Below are positions 25,249-33,876 of a stretch of DNA of 50,466 bases, in pieces (position 1 is the stretch's first letter; the number at the start of each line of letters is the position of its first letter). Origin of the DNA: an uncultured Pseudomonadota bacterium (GTDB lineage Bacteria > Pseudomonadota > Gammaproteobacteria > Competibacterales > Competibacteraceae); contig CAIMUS010000087.1 of the NCBI GenBank assembly GCA_903844665.1, positions 1 through 50,466 on the forward strand. Direction: 5' to 3'. Below the pieces are notes generated by a model. That model did no database searches. It saw only the letters and a list, made by a program, of their open reading frames with translations, and had not been told where the DNA came from. Both the position numbers and the translations under genes were made by a program.

Positions 25249-26358
25249 ATGTCTCGTCTTCCGCTCGTCATGGTGGTGCTCGCCCTGATGCTCACCGCCT
25301 GCGCTTCCGGCAAAGTGACCCATAACGAGTTGCGGCAGGCCCAGGGGGCCACCACCGCCGGTCGTTATGAAGAGGCCATCCGGTATTGGAATAAGGTGAT
25401 CAAAGCGGGCAAGCTGACGGACAGGCAACTGCTCGCGGCTTATCTCAGCCAGGCCGAAGCGTATGCCGCGCTGGGCCAATACCAGGCCGCACTTAAAGAT
25501 TACGGGCAGGCGCTTCGCCTGAATTCCAAGGATGCCGGAATCTATAGCAAGCGGGGTCGGGTCTACACGCTGATGGGAGACTATCAGCGGGCCTTCGAAG
25601 ACTGCGACCGCGCCCTCCAACTCAAGCCGGACTCTGCCGAGGCTTACCTTAACCGGGGCGGCGCTTACCGCGCTCAGGGCGATTATCCGCGAGCGCTCGC
25701 CGACTATGACCAGGCGCTGCAACTGAACCCGGAACTGGCGACGGCTTATCTGCAGCGCGGCAGCCTCTATCTCCAACAGGGACAGTATCCGCAAGCCCTG
25801 GAGAATTACGACAAAGCCCTGCGGTTGGACGACAAGCTGGCCAAGGCTTACACCAAGCGGGGTCTCATCTACCAGACCCAGCGGCAATATCAGAAAGCCA
25901 TCGCCGATTTCGAACGGGCGCTGCGGCTGGATTCGAATGACGCCGAGGCTTACGGCCAACTGGGTGCGCTCTATGCCACGCTGGGTCAGTACCAGCAGGC
26001 TGTCGACAACTATGACCAGGCGCTGCGGCTGAACCCGGATTACATAGAGGTCCTGAACAATCGGGGGCTGGCTTATCAGTCCCAGGGTGAGATCCAGCGG
26101 GCGCTGGAAGAGTATGATCGGGCCGTCAGCCTGAACTCGAACTATGCGATTGCCTGGCTGAATCGGGGGTATGCTTATTACACCCTCGGTCAATACCCGC
26201 AGGCGTTGGAAAACTACGATCGGGCCATCCAGTTGGATCCCAATCTGGCCACCGCTTACAGCAACCGGGGCAGGACCTATACCGCGCTGGGTCAGCCGGA
26301 ACGGGCTGGCGAAGATTTCGACAAGGCCCGCCAGTTGCTGGCTGAAGAACGGCGTTAG
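25249..26358 (+). CDS. TPR-repeat lipoprotein
   Basis: The 369-residue protein has a lipoprotein signal (LALMLTAC, lipid cysteine at residue 18) and about nine tetratricopeptide repeats covering nearly all of the mature protein, each with the pattern AY..RG..Y...G.Y..AL.DYD.AL.L.P. It should be an anchored scaffold facing the periplasm. The partner is unknown. A strong GGGAGGG ribosome site lies 6 bases before the ATG. The repeats are close copies at the protein level, suggesting internal duplication. Confidence 0.9.
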   Translation: MSRLPLVMVVLALMLTACASGKVTHNELRQAQGATTAGRYEEAIRYWNKVIKAGKLTDRQLLAAYLSQAEAYAALGQYQAALKDYGQALRLNSKDAGIYSKRGRVYTLMGDYQRAFEDCDRALQLKPDSAEAYLNRGGAYRAQGDYPRALADYDQALQLNPELATAYLQRGSLYLQQGQYPQALENYDKALRLDDKLAKAYTKRGLIYQTQRQYQKAIADFERALRLDSNDAEAYGQLGALYATLGQYQQAVDNYDQALRLNPDYIEVLNNRGLAYQSQGEIQRALEEYDRAVSLNSNYAIAWLNRGYAYYTLGQYPQALENYDRAIQLDPNLATAYSNRGRTYTALGQPERAGEDFDKARQLLAEERR

Positions 26359-26405
26359 CCGTAGCGGCCTTTCGGGTAAAATTGAACTTAGCCTTCATTT
26401 GATCG

Positions 26406-26500
26406 GGTAGGATGGGTAGAGCGCAGCGAAACCCATCTATTAACGCGGCTTGGCGCTGATGGGTTTCGTTCCGCTTAAGCTCCACTCTACCCATCCTACC
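26406..26500. repeat. Long imperfect inverted repeat (GGTAGGATGGGTAGAG family)
   Basis: The arms GGTAGGATGGGTAGAG...CGAAACCCATC (left) and its reverse complement (right) enclose a central loop. The right arm has about 11 extra bases near the middle. The motif resembles the GTAGGATGGG...AACCCATC elements scattered between genes in many gammaproteobacteria. It lies between the TPR gene and the thioesterase gene and could form a large RNA hairpin. Confidence 0.75.
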
Positions 26501-26555
26501 GGTCGGCGAAGTTTTCGGTCAGGCGCCCTCTGCAATACGGAGCAAGCGAGTTCTT

Positions 26556-26996
26556 ATGTCCATCTGGCACATTTCAAGCACTGTAGACGAGATCAACGCC
26601 AACTGCCGTGGCACGCTGTGCGAACATCTCGGCATCGAATTTCTGGAAATCGGCGAGGATTATCTGAAGGCCCGGATGCCGGTGGACCATCGCACCATTC
26701 AACCGGCGGGGATTCTGCACGGCGGCGCCTCGGTAGTGCTGGCGGAAACCCTGGGCAGCGTGGCGGCCTTTCTCTGCGAGGACCCGCAGACCCGCCACTG
26801 CGTAGGGCTGGAAATCAACGCCAATCATGTGCGCCCGGTGCGTTCCGGCTATGTCTACGGCGTGGTCAGACCTTTGCATATCGGCAGTTCGACCCAGTTG
26901 TGGGAGATCAGGATTACCGATGAACAGGAGCGGCTGGTATGTATCTCCCGCCTGACCATGGCGGTGCTGGCGAGAGTCAATCCAGAGGCAGGCTAA
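26556..26996 (+). CDS. Hotdog-fold thioesterase (PaaI/YdiI/EntH type)
   Basis: This 146-residue protein has the hotdog signature: RTIQPAGILHGGASVVLAETLGSVAA with the catalytic acid E in LAET, then GLEINANHVRPVRSGYVYG. It hydrolyses acyl- or aroyl-CoA thioesters. Relatives act on DHNA-CoA or enterobactin intermediates, and the substrate here is unknown. It begins MSIWH, typical of YdiI-like proteins. No menaquinone or siderophore genes are nearby. Confidence 0.88.
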   Translation: MSIWHISSTVDEINANCRGTLCEHLGIEFLEIGEDYLKARMPVDHRTIQPAGILHGGASVVLAETLGSVAAFLCEDPQTRHCVGLEINANHVRPVRSGYVYGVVRPLHIGSSTQLWEIRITDEQERLVCISRLTMAVLARVNPEAG

Positions 26997-27040
26997 CCGG
27001 CAACGACCGCCCTCATCTAAAAAAATGTATTAACGGTAGG

Positions 27041-27054
27041 AAACGGACCCGTTT
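27041..27054. promoter_or_regulatory. 14-base dyad upstream of the OFA transporter gene
   Basis: AAACGG and CCGTTT flank two bases in a perfect dyad about 150 bases before the transporter start, within an AT-rich stretch. It could be an operator. No regulator is adjacent. Confidence 0.35.
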
Positions 27055-27155
27055 TAATGGTAAGCTTTTTAAAGGTTGTGCTCCTGTGCCGGGTTCACCG
27101 CCTGGCCGGGAGAGGCAACTTCAACACACCAACAATCCAGCAACAAACTTCACAA

Positions 27156-27172
27156 GAGCTAGCGACTAGCTC
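27156..27172. promoter_or_regulatory. 17-base dyad just before the OFA transporter gene
   Basis: GAGCTAG and CTAGCTC flank three bases, ending 28 bases before the ATG. It could be an operator or a 5'-leader hairpin controlling the transporter. Confidence 0.4.
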
Positions 27173-27200
27173 AATACTCAACCACAAGAGGTAAATTAGA

Positions 27201-28469
27201 ATGGCTGATAATGGTAACACCAAAGTGTTTGGAATGCAGGCGGAAGCCGGGAGGTGGGGGTTTGTGCTCGCGGGCATGATCATGAACCTGTGTCTGGGTA
27301 CGGTCTATGCCTGGAGCGTGTTCAGAAAACCCCTGCAGGAACTCTTCTCGACCCCTGAAGTAAAAATCACGGCCACTCAGACCTTATGGCCGTTCATGCT
27401 GTTTCTGGCGGTCTTCACCGTGCTGATGCCGATTAGCGGGCGACTGTTGCAACGGGGGATAAAACCCGCTGTGCTCAGCGTGATCGGCAGCCTGATCGTG
27501 GCCGCGGGCTGGATTCTGTCCAGGTATGCCACGGACATGAACTTCCTCTATTTGAGCTATGGCCTGATCGCCGGCGCTGGCGTGGGCATCGTCTACGGCA
27601 TACCTATCGCCGTAGCAACGAGATGGTTCCCGGATATCAAGGGCATTGCCGTCGGCATTACGGTACTCGGTTTTGGAGCGTCGGCGCTCATCACCGCTTA
27701 TGTGGCGAGCAATCTAATCAAAAGTGAAGGGGTTCTCCTAGCCTTTCTTCACCTCGGACTCTTTTTCCTGGTAGCGCTGGTATTGCTGTCACTCGTGCTC
27801 AGGTTTCCGCCGGCCGGTTGGAAACCGGCGGGCTGGCAACCCGTCGCCGGCTCGAGCGGTACTGTCGATTTTACCCCTACTGAGACGATGAAGACCTCGT
27901 CCGGCTGGGGCTTATGGTTGTGTTTCATCATCGGTTCTCTGAGCGGTTTGATGGCCATCGGCATTTCCAGTGGAGTTGGGCAGGAAATTATCAAAGTGGA
28001 TGCCGCGACGGCGGCGGGCTTGGTTTCGTTCTTCGCCATCTTCAATGGTGGTGGACGGCCTGTCTTCGGCTGGCTGACGGACGCCCTTGGCCCTGGTAAA
28101 ACAGCAGCCTTATCTCTTGCCTTGGTATTGCTGGCTTCGGTGTTGATGATCCTGTTTGCCGGCGAGGGCAAGCTGATCCTGTTCATGTTTTGTTTTGCCT
28201 GCCTGTGGGCGGCTTTAGGCTCCTGGCTGGCTATCGCGCCGACCGCCACGGCGTCCTTTTTCGGCATTAAAAACTCCGCCGCCAACTATGGCGTAATCTT
28301 TTCAGCCTATGGCATCGGCGCGATAGCGGCGGGACTGATAGCCGGTCAAGCCAAGGATGTGTTCGGCAGCTATATCTATGCCTTTTATGTCACCGCCGGA
28401 CTGGCAGTGCTCGGCATCATCATCGCCTTGACCCTCGTGAAGCCGCCCAAGGCCAAGCGAGCTTACTAA
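27201..28469 (+). CDS. MFS transporter, oxalate/formate antiporter (OFA) family
   Basis: The 422-residue membrane protein has about 12 predicted spans. OFA-type features are LCLGTVYAWSVFRKPL in the first span, GAGVGIVYGIPIAVATRWFPDIKG between spans 4 and 5, and FNGGGRPVFGWLTDALGPGKT in the central loop. Characterised relatives exchange oxalate for formate or move other small carboxylates. The substrate here is open. AAGAGGT lies 9 bases before the ATG. The region upstream has two dyads, and a strong terminator follows, so it is probably a single-gene unit. Confidence 0.88.
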   Translation: MADNGNTKVFGMQAEAGRWGFVLAGMIMNLCLGTVYAWSVFRKPLQELFSTPEVKITATQTLWPFMLFLAVFTVLMPISGRLLQRGIKPAVLSVIGSLIVAAGWILSRYATDMNFLYLSYGLIAGAGVGIVYGIPIAVATRWFPDIKGIAVGITVLGFGASALITAYVASNLIKSEGVLLAFLHLGLFFLVALVLLSLVLRFPPAGWKPAGWQPVAGSSGTVDFTPTETMKTSSGWGLWLCFIIGSLSGLMAIGISSGVGQEIIKVDAATAAGLVSFFAIFNGGGRPVFGWLTDALGPGKTAALSLALVLLASVLMILFAGEGKLILFMFCFACLWAALGSWLAIAPTATASFFGIKNSAANYGVIFSAYGIGAIAAGLIAGQAKDVFGSYIYAFYVTAGLAVLGIIIALTLVKPPKAKRAY

Positions 28470-28506
28470 GACGCATGATTCGAAGGGACTCAAGTTCTTT
28501 TTAAGC

Positions 28507-28540
28507 CAAAGGGCGCCCTGAAAAGGCGCCCTTTGTTTTT
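28507..28540 (+). terminator. Intrinsic terminator after the OFA transporter gene
   Basis: A perfect 11-bp stem (CAAAGGGCGCC with GGCGCCCTTTG) and a 7-base loop are followed by TTTTT. Confidence 0.9.
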
Positions 28541-28561
28541 CCGCCCATCCCGCCCCGACTC

Positions 28562-29032
28562 TCAGGGTCGATGAGCGCCGCCGGCAGGGTGCATGGGTTC
28601 CGGCTCTGCCTTGGTGACCGTGACCTCGACCGGGATTTTACCGGCTTTTTCGAAGTTCAGGGTCAAAGGAAACCGTTGTCCCGCCACCAGAGGTTGCTTG
28701 AGATCGATCAGCATAATGTGCAAACCGCCGGGTTCGAGTACGGTAGGCTCGCCCGGCTTGACGTCGATGGCCGCCACCGGACGCATCTTCATCTGGGCGC
28801 CTTCCATGATATGAGTATGCAACTCGATGGTTTTAGCCACCTCTCCACTGGCCCCCAGCAGGCGGTCCGGCTGCTGACTCTGATTGAGCAGCGTCATATA
28901 GGCGGCGCCGTTGGTCACCGTCGGAGGGGTCTCCCGCGCCCATGGATGCTCGATTTGAACAGTGGCCGGGTCGGCAGCCCATGCCAAGCTGCTCAAGGCT
29001 CCTGCCAACACCAAATATTTGAGTTTTTTCAT
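28562..29032 (-). CDS. Periplasmic copper chaperone, PCu(A)C family
   Basis: The 156-residue precursor has a signal peptide (residues 1-19, ending AWA). The PCu(A)C fold follows: HPWARETPP, GAAYMTLLN, then copper-ligand pattern ELHTHIMEGAQMKMRPV and LEPGGLHIMLIDLKQPL. Such proteins deliver Cu(I) to the CuA or CuB site of cytochrome oxidase with Sco proteins. The C-terminus has additional His and Met (EPMHPAGGAH). I chose the ATG at 29032 because it starts a clean signal peptide. It probably shares a transcript with the small hypothetical gene 34 bases upstream. Confidence 0.92.
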   Translation of the reverse strand: MKKLKYLVLAGALSSLAWAADPATVQIEHPWARETPPTVTNGAAYMTLLNQSQQPDRLLGASGEVAKTIELHTHIMEGAQMKMRPVAAIDVKPGEPTVLEPGGLHIMLIDLKQPLVAGQRFPLTLNFEKAGKIPVEVTVTKAEPEPMHPAGGAHRP

Positions 29033-29066
29033 AGTTTTTTGCCTTATGGTAATGGCTGAGATTGAC

Positions 29067-29315
29067 TCAGCCGGTTCGCCAGGTTTCCCGGCCACTCTTG
29101 GAAGCACTGCGGGTGATTTGTTCGGCCAGGAGAGCGACTTCGCGCAGTTGGGCGTTGGCAAGCAGTAAACCGAGAACGATCTCCCGGCATTCGGATGTTC
29201 CCAACCCGGCATCCAGATAAGCCTGGGCGCGTTCGATCAAAGCCCGGTTGTCCCGCTGGTTCCAACCCTGAAGTTGAGAATCCCCGCTCAGCATAGTGTT
29301 GCTATCTTGATACAT
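29067..29315 (-). CDS. Small hypothetical protein
   Basis: This 82-residue protein has no family I recognise. It is soluble, with a helical core (NRALIERAQAYLDAG and GLLLANAQLREVALLAEQI) and a single cysteine. GAGG lies 9 bases before the ATG at 29315, which supports this start over the longer frame. It precedes the PCu(A)C gene on the same strand by 34 bases, so a role linked to copper is possible but unproven. Confidence 0.6.
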   Translation of the reverse strand: MYQDSNTMLSGDSQLQGWNQRDNRALIERAQAYLDAGLGTSECREIVLGLLLANAQLREVALLAEQITRSASKSGRETWRTG

Positions 29316-29644
29316 TTCCACGTTCCTCGGATTCAATGACAAAATCTAATCGCCATTCGACTCTGACTCAGTCTGTTTTGTGCCGGTGAAAAATCATAGT
29401 GGGCGTTTATCCCGTAGTTTAGAAGATTGTCCAAAACAGATTGTTAATCATTATGAATTTTAAATTTTCATTTTGAATCAATGACATATTATCCTCTACC
29501 CGGAGTGATGCGGTATGGCTGCGGACCTGTCGGCAGGGGAGATAGGGGCGGCATGACAACAGCCGGCGCAATGATGACATAGCGCCACTCGATCCCGCAA
29601 TCACGACTTGCCTCTCCCGGCGGCGCAAGCGAAGTGCTGACCTG
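29316..29644. other. Gene-free stretch between dusA and the small hypothetical
   Basis: These 329 bases change from AT-rich on the left to GC-rich near dusA. I see no convincing gene, terminator or repeat. A 69-codon minus-strand frame crosses the composition change and has no protein-like features. Confidence 0.5.
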
Positions 29645-30637
29645 TCAAGGGATGAGGGCTTCCAGGAAATCAGTCTCCGGCGCCTGCCGTAGAGCGGCCT
29701 CGATGACCTCCACGCCGGCGCCCCGACGATGCGCCTGTTCGCTGAGATAGCGCCGCCAGGCCCGCGCCCCCGGCCTGCCCTGAAAGAGACCCAGAATATG
29801 GCGGGTCATGGCGTTCAAGGGTACGCCGTGCGCCAATTGCCGGTCCACATAAGGCAGAAAGGCGGTCACGATCCGGCGCCGGCCCGGCGCCGGCCGGGCG
29901 TCGCCGAAAAAGCGCCGGTCCACCTCGGCCAGCAGATAGGGATTTTGATAGGCGGCGCGGCCGATCATGACGCCATCCAGATGCAGGAGCTGCCCGGCGG
30001 CCTGCTCCAGGCTGGTAATACCCCCGTTAAGCACGATCCGCAACCCGGGGAAATCGGCTTTGATCTGCCGGACCACAGCATAGCGCAGCGGCGGAATTTC
30101 CCTATTCTCGCGGGGACTTAAGCCCTGCAGCCAAGCCTTGCGGGCATGAATGATAAAGACCCGGCAACCGGCGGCGGCGACAGTGCTTACGAACCGGACG
30201 AGATTCTCATAGGAATCGTTCTCGTCGATGCCGATCCGGGTCTTGACCGTAACCGGAACGGTCGTGGCCGCTGTCATGGTGGCCACACACTCGGCGACCA
30301 GTTCCGGTTCCGCCATCAGGCAGGCGCCGAACCGGCCGGCCTGCACCCGGTCGCTGGGACAACCCACGTTCAGGTTCACCTCGTCGTAACCCCAGGCGGC
30401 GGCGATGCGGGCGCATTCGGCCAGCACCGCCGGTTCGCTGCCGCCGAGCTGCAGGGCCAGGGGATGTTCGGCGGGATCGTAGCCCAACAGATAGTCCCGG
30501 TCACCGTGGATGACCGCGCCGGTGGTCACCATCTCCGTATACAGCCGGACATGACGGCTGATCAGGCGCAGAAAGTAGCGCTCATGCCGATCGCTCCAGT
30601 CCAGCATGGGCGCGACGCAAATGCGATGCTCCGTCAT
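29645..30637 (-). CDS. dusA: tRNA-dihydrouridine(20/20a) synthase
   Basis: The 330-residue FMN enzyme reduces uridine in the tRNA D-loop. DusA features are VAPMLDWSDRHERYFLRL, LYTEMVTTGAVIHGD, NLNVGCPSDRVQAGRFGACLM with the catalytic Cys, HARKAWLQGLSPRENREIPPL and the FMN phosphate site VLNGGI then GVMIGRAAYQNP. The ATG at 30637 is preferred to an upstream TTG. It follows argE on the minus strand across a long inverted repeat. Confidence 0.95.
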   Translation of the reverse strand: MTEHRICVAPMLDWSDRHERYFLRLISRHVRLYTEMVTTGAVIHGDRDYLLGYDPAEHPLALQLGGSEPAVLAECARIAAAWGYDEVNLNVGCPSDRVQAGRFGACLMAEPELVAECVATMTAATTVPVTVKTRIGIDENDSYENLVRFVSTVAAAGCRVFIIHARKAWLQGLSPRENREIPPLRYAVVRQIKADFPGLRIVLNGGITSLEQAAGQLLHLDGVMIGRAAYQNPYLLAEVDRRFFGDARPAPGRRRIVTAFLPYVDRQLAHGVPLNAMTRHILGLFQGRPGARAWRRYLSEQAHRRGAGVEVIEAALRQAPETDFLEALIP

Positions 30638-30693
30638 GGCCGCAAGAGGGTGCAATTAAAAGTGTGAGGCGCCTTCATCGTTGTCGCTGGTCC

Positions 30694-30780
30694 CCTGGGA
30701 GCGCCGGCGTCCCCGCCGGCACAAAGCCGGCCTTTGGCCGGCGTTTTCAGGAAGCCGGCGGGGACGCCGGCGCTCCCAGG
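30694..30780. repeat. Long perfect inverted repeat between argE and dusA
   Basis: Two 27-base arms (left begins CCTGGGAGCGCCGGCG, right ends CGCCGGCGCTCCCAGG) match perfectly. The 33-base centre holds a further hairpin, GCCGGCC and GGCCGGC around TTT. It probably forms a very stable RNA stem that separates the two genes. The sequence looks like a dispersed intergenic element. No other copy is present in this window. Confidence 0.85.
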
Positions 30781-30804
30781 AACAGGCAACCGTCTGCGCA
30801 GTCC

Positions 30805-31956
30805 TTAACTCCCGCCAGATAAATACGCGATCAGCCGACGGATAAACTGCATGCCGGCCTCCACCTGCTGGAGGGTAATGTATTCATCCGGCTGATGCGC
30901 CTGATCGATGGAGCCGGGACCGCAAATCACCGCCGATAGCCCCGCTTCCTGGAATTGGCCGGCTTCCGCCGCATAGGGTACTTTATAAATCGCTTCATTA
31001 CCGAGCAGGGTCTTGACCAAGCGCGCGGCCACGCTGTCGGGTTCATGCCGCAGGGCCGGCGCGCTGGCGAAAATTTCGGTCTGAATGCCGGTTTCCGGGG
31101 CAATCGCACGCATGGCCGGCTCGACCTTCTGCCGACAGAAGGTCTGGAACTGCGCCAACAGGTCCTGCGGTTCGTCGCCGGGGATGTTGCGGATATCCCA
31201 GACAAACTCACAGTGACGGGAAATAATATTGACCGCCGTGCCGCCCCGGATCACGCCGACGTGGACGGTGGTAAAGTCCGGTTCGAAGCCGGGATTGCGT
31301 GGCCTGACCTCCTGCCGCCGCCGGGCCAGATCATCCAGGAAAGTAATCAGCCGGGCGGAGGTCATCACCGCGCTGACGCCGCGATGGGTCTGGCTGGAAT
31401 GCGCTTCATGACCGATGACGCTGGTTTTCAGCGCGGTAATGCCCTTGTGCGCCGTGACGAGCTGCATCTTGGTGGGCTCGCCGACGATCACCGCCGTCGG
31501 CCGGGGCACATTTTCCAGCAGCGCCCGAATCAGCGACGGCGCTCCCTGGCAGCCGATTTCTTCGTCGTAAGAAAAGGCCAGGTGAATGGGTTTTTGCAGT
31601 TTTCCCATCTCCGGCGCCAGCGCCAGGACGATCGCACAAAAGCTCTTCATATCGCAGGCGCCGCGACCATACAGCCGACCTTCCCGCTCCACCACGGTAA
31701 AGGGTTCGCTGCTCCAGGGTTGACCATCCACCGGCACCACATCGGTATGGCCCGACAGGACCACGCCGCCCGGCGCGAGGGGACCGATGGTGGCATACAG
31801 ATTGGCCTTGTTGCCGGCTTCATTGGTTACCAGGGATGACCGTATGCCGAAACCGTCCAGATAGTCGCGGATAAAGTCGATAAGCGCCAGATTGGAATTA
31901 CGGGATACGGTCTCGAAGGCGACCAGCCTGGCAATCAGCTCGCATACGGTCATCAC
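30805..31956 (-). CDS. argE: Acetylornithine deacetylase
   Basis: The 383-residue M20 metallohydrolase removes the acetyl group from N-acetylornithine in arginine synthesis. Signs are VVLSGHTDVVPVDGQPW with the first metal ligands, GRGACDMKSF, YDEEIGCQGAP with the catalytic Glu, and the late GPGSIDQAHQPDEYI with the final His ligand. Length is typical. The frame starts with two ATGs, and a GAGGGG lies upstream. It follows the CoA transferase gene on the same strand with a 62-base gap. No other arginine genes are nearby. Confidence 0.93.
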   Translation of the reverse strand: MMTVCELIARLVAFETVSRNSNLALIDFIRDYLDGFGIRSSLVTNEAGNKANLYATIGPLAPGGVVLSGHTDVVPVDGQPWSSEPFTVVEREGRLYGRGACDMKSFCAIVLALAPEMGKLQKPIHLAFSYDEEIGCQGAPSLIRALLENVPRPTAVIVGEPTKMQLVTAHKGITALKTSVIGHEAHSSQTHRGVSAVMTSARLITFLDDLARRRQEVRPRNPGFEPDFTTVHVGVIRGGTAVNIISRHCEFVWDIRNIPGDEPQDLLAQFQTFCRQKVEPAMRAIAPETGIQTEIFASAPALRHEPDSVAARLVKTLLGNEAIYKVPYAAEAGQFQEAGLSAVICGPGSIDQAHQPDEYITLQQVEAGMQFIRRLIAYLSGGS

Positions 31957-32018
31957 TAAACCCCTCGGGTCTATGGTCTCTATTCCAGCATTTTACCGAT
32001 TATTAAGGATGATCGGTC

Positions 32019-33200
32019 CTAAATTACGCCGGCGGCGCGCAACTGTGCGATCCGCGCCGTGCTGAAACCCGCTTCGGTCAGAATCTCCTCGCTGTGTTCA
32101 CCCGCCAACGGCGCTTCCCGCTCGATGGCGAATTCGAACTCGCTGAATTTGACCGGAAAGGCGTACTGGGTTACCGGACCGTCGATGGGATGGTGGGAGG
32201 TGACGAACATACCACGCGCCCGCAACTGTTCGTTCTCCATCGCTTCGGCCATGGTGAGCACGGGGGTGACGCAGCAGTCCACCCGATCGAAGATCTCGAC
32301 CCAATGGGCCTGCGGTTGGGATTGAAATAGCACCGCCACTTCGGCGCGGATCGCCGCGGCCTTGGCGCCGGAGACCCTATGCTGCTCGGCCAGATCCGGG
32401 CGGCCCAGAGTCTGACAGCACAGCGCCCAGAATTTCTGTTCCAGGGCGCCGACCGCCATATAGCGGCCGTCGGCGGTTTCGTAGACACTGTAGCAGGGCA
32501 AGGCACCGGTCAGGAAATCCTCACCGCGCGGCAGGACCTGGCCATGGCTGAGTTGGCTGATGAGCGGGAAGATCGTATGCGCCAGGGCGCAATCGGTCAT
32601 GGCTACATCGACATACCGCCCCTGGCCGGTGCGCCGGGCGTCCAGCAGCGCCGCCAGAATGCCCATGACGGCGCTCAAGGAACCGCCGACCAGGTCGCCG
32701 ATCTGGAAGTTGGGAATCGCCGGGGGGCCGCCGGCCACGCCGATCTGATCGCTGATGCCGGCATAGCCGCAGTAATTGAGATCGTGGCCGGCCCGATCCT
32801 GGTAGGGTCCGGTCTGACCGTAACCGGTGATCGCGCAGTAGACGATGCGGGGATTGCCGGCCCGCACGGTGTCGTAACCGATGCCCAGCTTGTCCACCAC
32901 GCCGGGACGAAAACTGTCCACGATCACATCGGCCTGGTTGGCCAGTTCCAGGAACGCCTCCCGTCCCGCCGCCTGCTTAAGGTCCAGACGCAGCGCCCGC
33001 TTGTTACGGTTCACCAGCAGGAACAGCCAGGCATGGGTTTTGGCGCCCGCGCCGAGGGTGCGGGCATAGTCGCCGGCGCCGGTATCTTCGATCTTGATGA
33101 CATCCGCCCCCAAATCCGCCAGATGCAGCGTGGCCAGCGGGCCGGGGAGGAGTCGGGTAAGGTCCAGTACTTTAATGCCGTGCAAAGGTTTGTCGCGCAT
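32019..33200 (-). CDS. Family III (CaiB/BaiF) CoA transferase or acyl-CoA racemase
   Basis: This 393-residue protein begins GIKVLDLTRLLPGPLATLHLADLGADVIKIE, the classic family III start. It has VIVDSFRPGVVDKLGIGYD, GHDLNYCGYAGI and NFQIGDLVGGSLSAVMGILAALL, and ends in a typical LRAAGVI. The GHDLNY segment with its Asp resembles alpha-methylacyl-CoA racemase more than formyl-CoA transferase, so a racemase is plausible. It is divergent from the lipoprotein gene at 33322. Confidence 0.87.
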   Translation of the reverse strand: MRDKPLHGIKVLDLTRLLPGPLATLHLADLGADVIKIEDTGAGDYARTLGAGAKTHAWLFLLVNRNKRALRLDLKQAAGREAFLELANQADVIVDSFRPGVVDKLGIGYDTVRAGNPRIVYCAITGYGQTGPYQDRAGHDLNYCGYAGISDQIGVAGGPPAIPNFQIGDLVGGSLSAVMGILAALLDARRTGQGRYVDVAMTDCALAHTIFPLISQLSHGQVLPRGEDFLTGALPCYSVYETADGRYMAVGALEQKFWALCCQTLGRPDLAEQHRVSGAKAAAIRAEVAVLFQSQPQAHWVEIFDRVDCCVTPVLTMAEAMENEQLRARGMFVTSHHPIDGPVTQYAFPVKFSEFEFAIEREAPLAGEHSEEILTEAGFSTARIAQLRAAGVI

Positions 33201-33253
33201 AGAGTTTCCTTGGATAATATCGCTTGGCGGAAATGTGAAGTTTGGATAATCTT

Positions 33254-33283
33254 TTGCATCGCTCGATGCATGGCGGTTATTCT
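33254..33283 (+). promoter_or_regulatory. Predicted promoter with overlapping 16-base dyad
   Basis: TTGCAT, an 18-base spacer and TATTCT form a moderate sigma70 promoter pointing at the lipoprotein gene. A perfect dyad (TGCATCG, CT, CGATGCA at 33255-33270) covers the -35 box, as a repressor site would. The region lies between divergent genes, so the site could affect both. Confidence 0.4.
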
Positions 33284-33321
33284 AATAGCAGTCAGTCATT
33301 ATCAGGATAGGAGTTTGGAGT

Positions 33322-33876
33322 GTGAAAGCCTTACAACTCGCCATTATCGCCTTTATCGTTTTATTGGGAAACGCCTGTAGCCTCTGGCCGAAAAAAGAGC
33401 CCGAGATGCCCGCGATCGATTTTTTGAGCACACCGACGAACGCTTTTCGAAGAGATCTGCAATCGGCGCAGCAACGGGAAGTGTTTGCGGCGACGCGGAC
33501 GGCAACGGCCCGGGAGGCCTACGAGAAATTGAAGAAGGATTTCAAGGAGACCGATGATAAAACCAAGCCGGCCATGGCGGTACAACTGGCCACTGCCCAA
33601 GGCGATTATATCAGTGCTCAGGAACAGCACATGGAATCCAAGCGCTCGTTACGGCAGGTAAAAGATGCTTATCTCTATAAGCTGTACGTGAACAAGCATC
33701 CTGAGGCTGCCGGCCCTGCCCTGGATATCACCGCCGAGGCCGGGTTGCCGGCGGCTAAGCCTACACCAGCGGCCAGTGGCGGCGCCCCGCCCGTCGAGAT
33801 CATCTCTAAGCCGCAGACGCCCGCCGAGGAGGGAGCAGTCGAAACTGGCCCGTCCGGCGGATTAAAAGGCAAGTAG
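33322..33876 (+). CDS. Hypothetical lipoprotein with helical middle
   Basis: The 184-residue protein starts with GTG, has a signal with a plausible lipobox (LLGNAC, cysteine at 19), then a helical, charged middle region (about residues 35-115) of coiled-coil character, and a Pro/Ala-rich tail ending in GGLKGK. No family is recognised. GGAG lies near the start. It ends directly against the stop of the DUF2889 gene on the other strand. Confidence 0.7.
   Translation: MKALQLAIIAFIVLLGNACSLWPKKEPEMPAIDFLSTPTNAFRRDLQSAQQREVFAATRTATAREAYEKLKKDFKETDDKTKPAMAVQLATAQGDYISAQEQHMESKRSLRQVKDAYLYKLYVNKHPEAAGPALDITAEAGLPAAKPTPAASGGAPPVEIISKPQTPAEEGAVETGPSGGLKGK

Noticed and set aside
25072-26193. A 373-codon frame antisense to the TPR lipoprotein gene with regular repeats
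   Set aside because: Its repetition only mirrors the TPR repeats on the sense strand, and the sense gene has a lipobox and a strong ribosome site.
29419-29628. A 69-codon minus-strand frame upstream of the small hypothetical
   Set aside because: It crosses a sharp composition change, has no ribosome site and shows no protein-like pattern.
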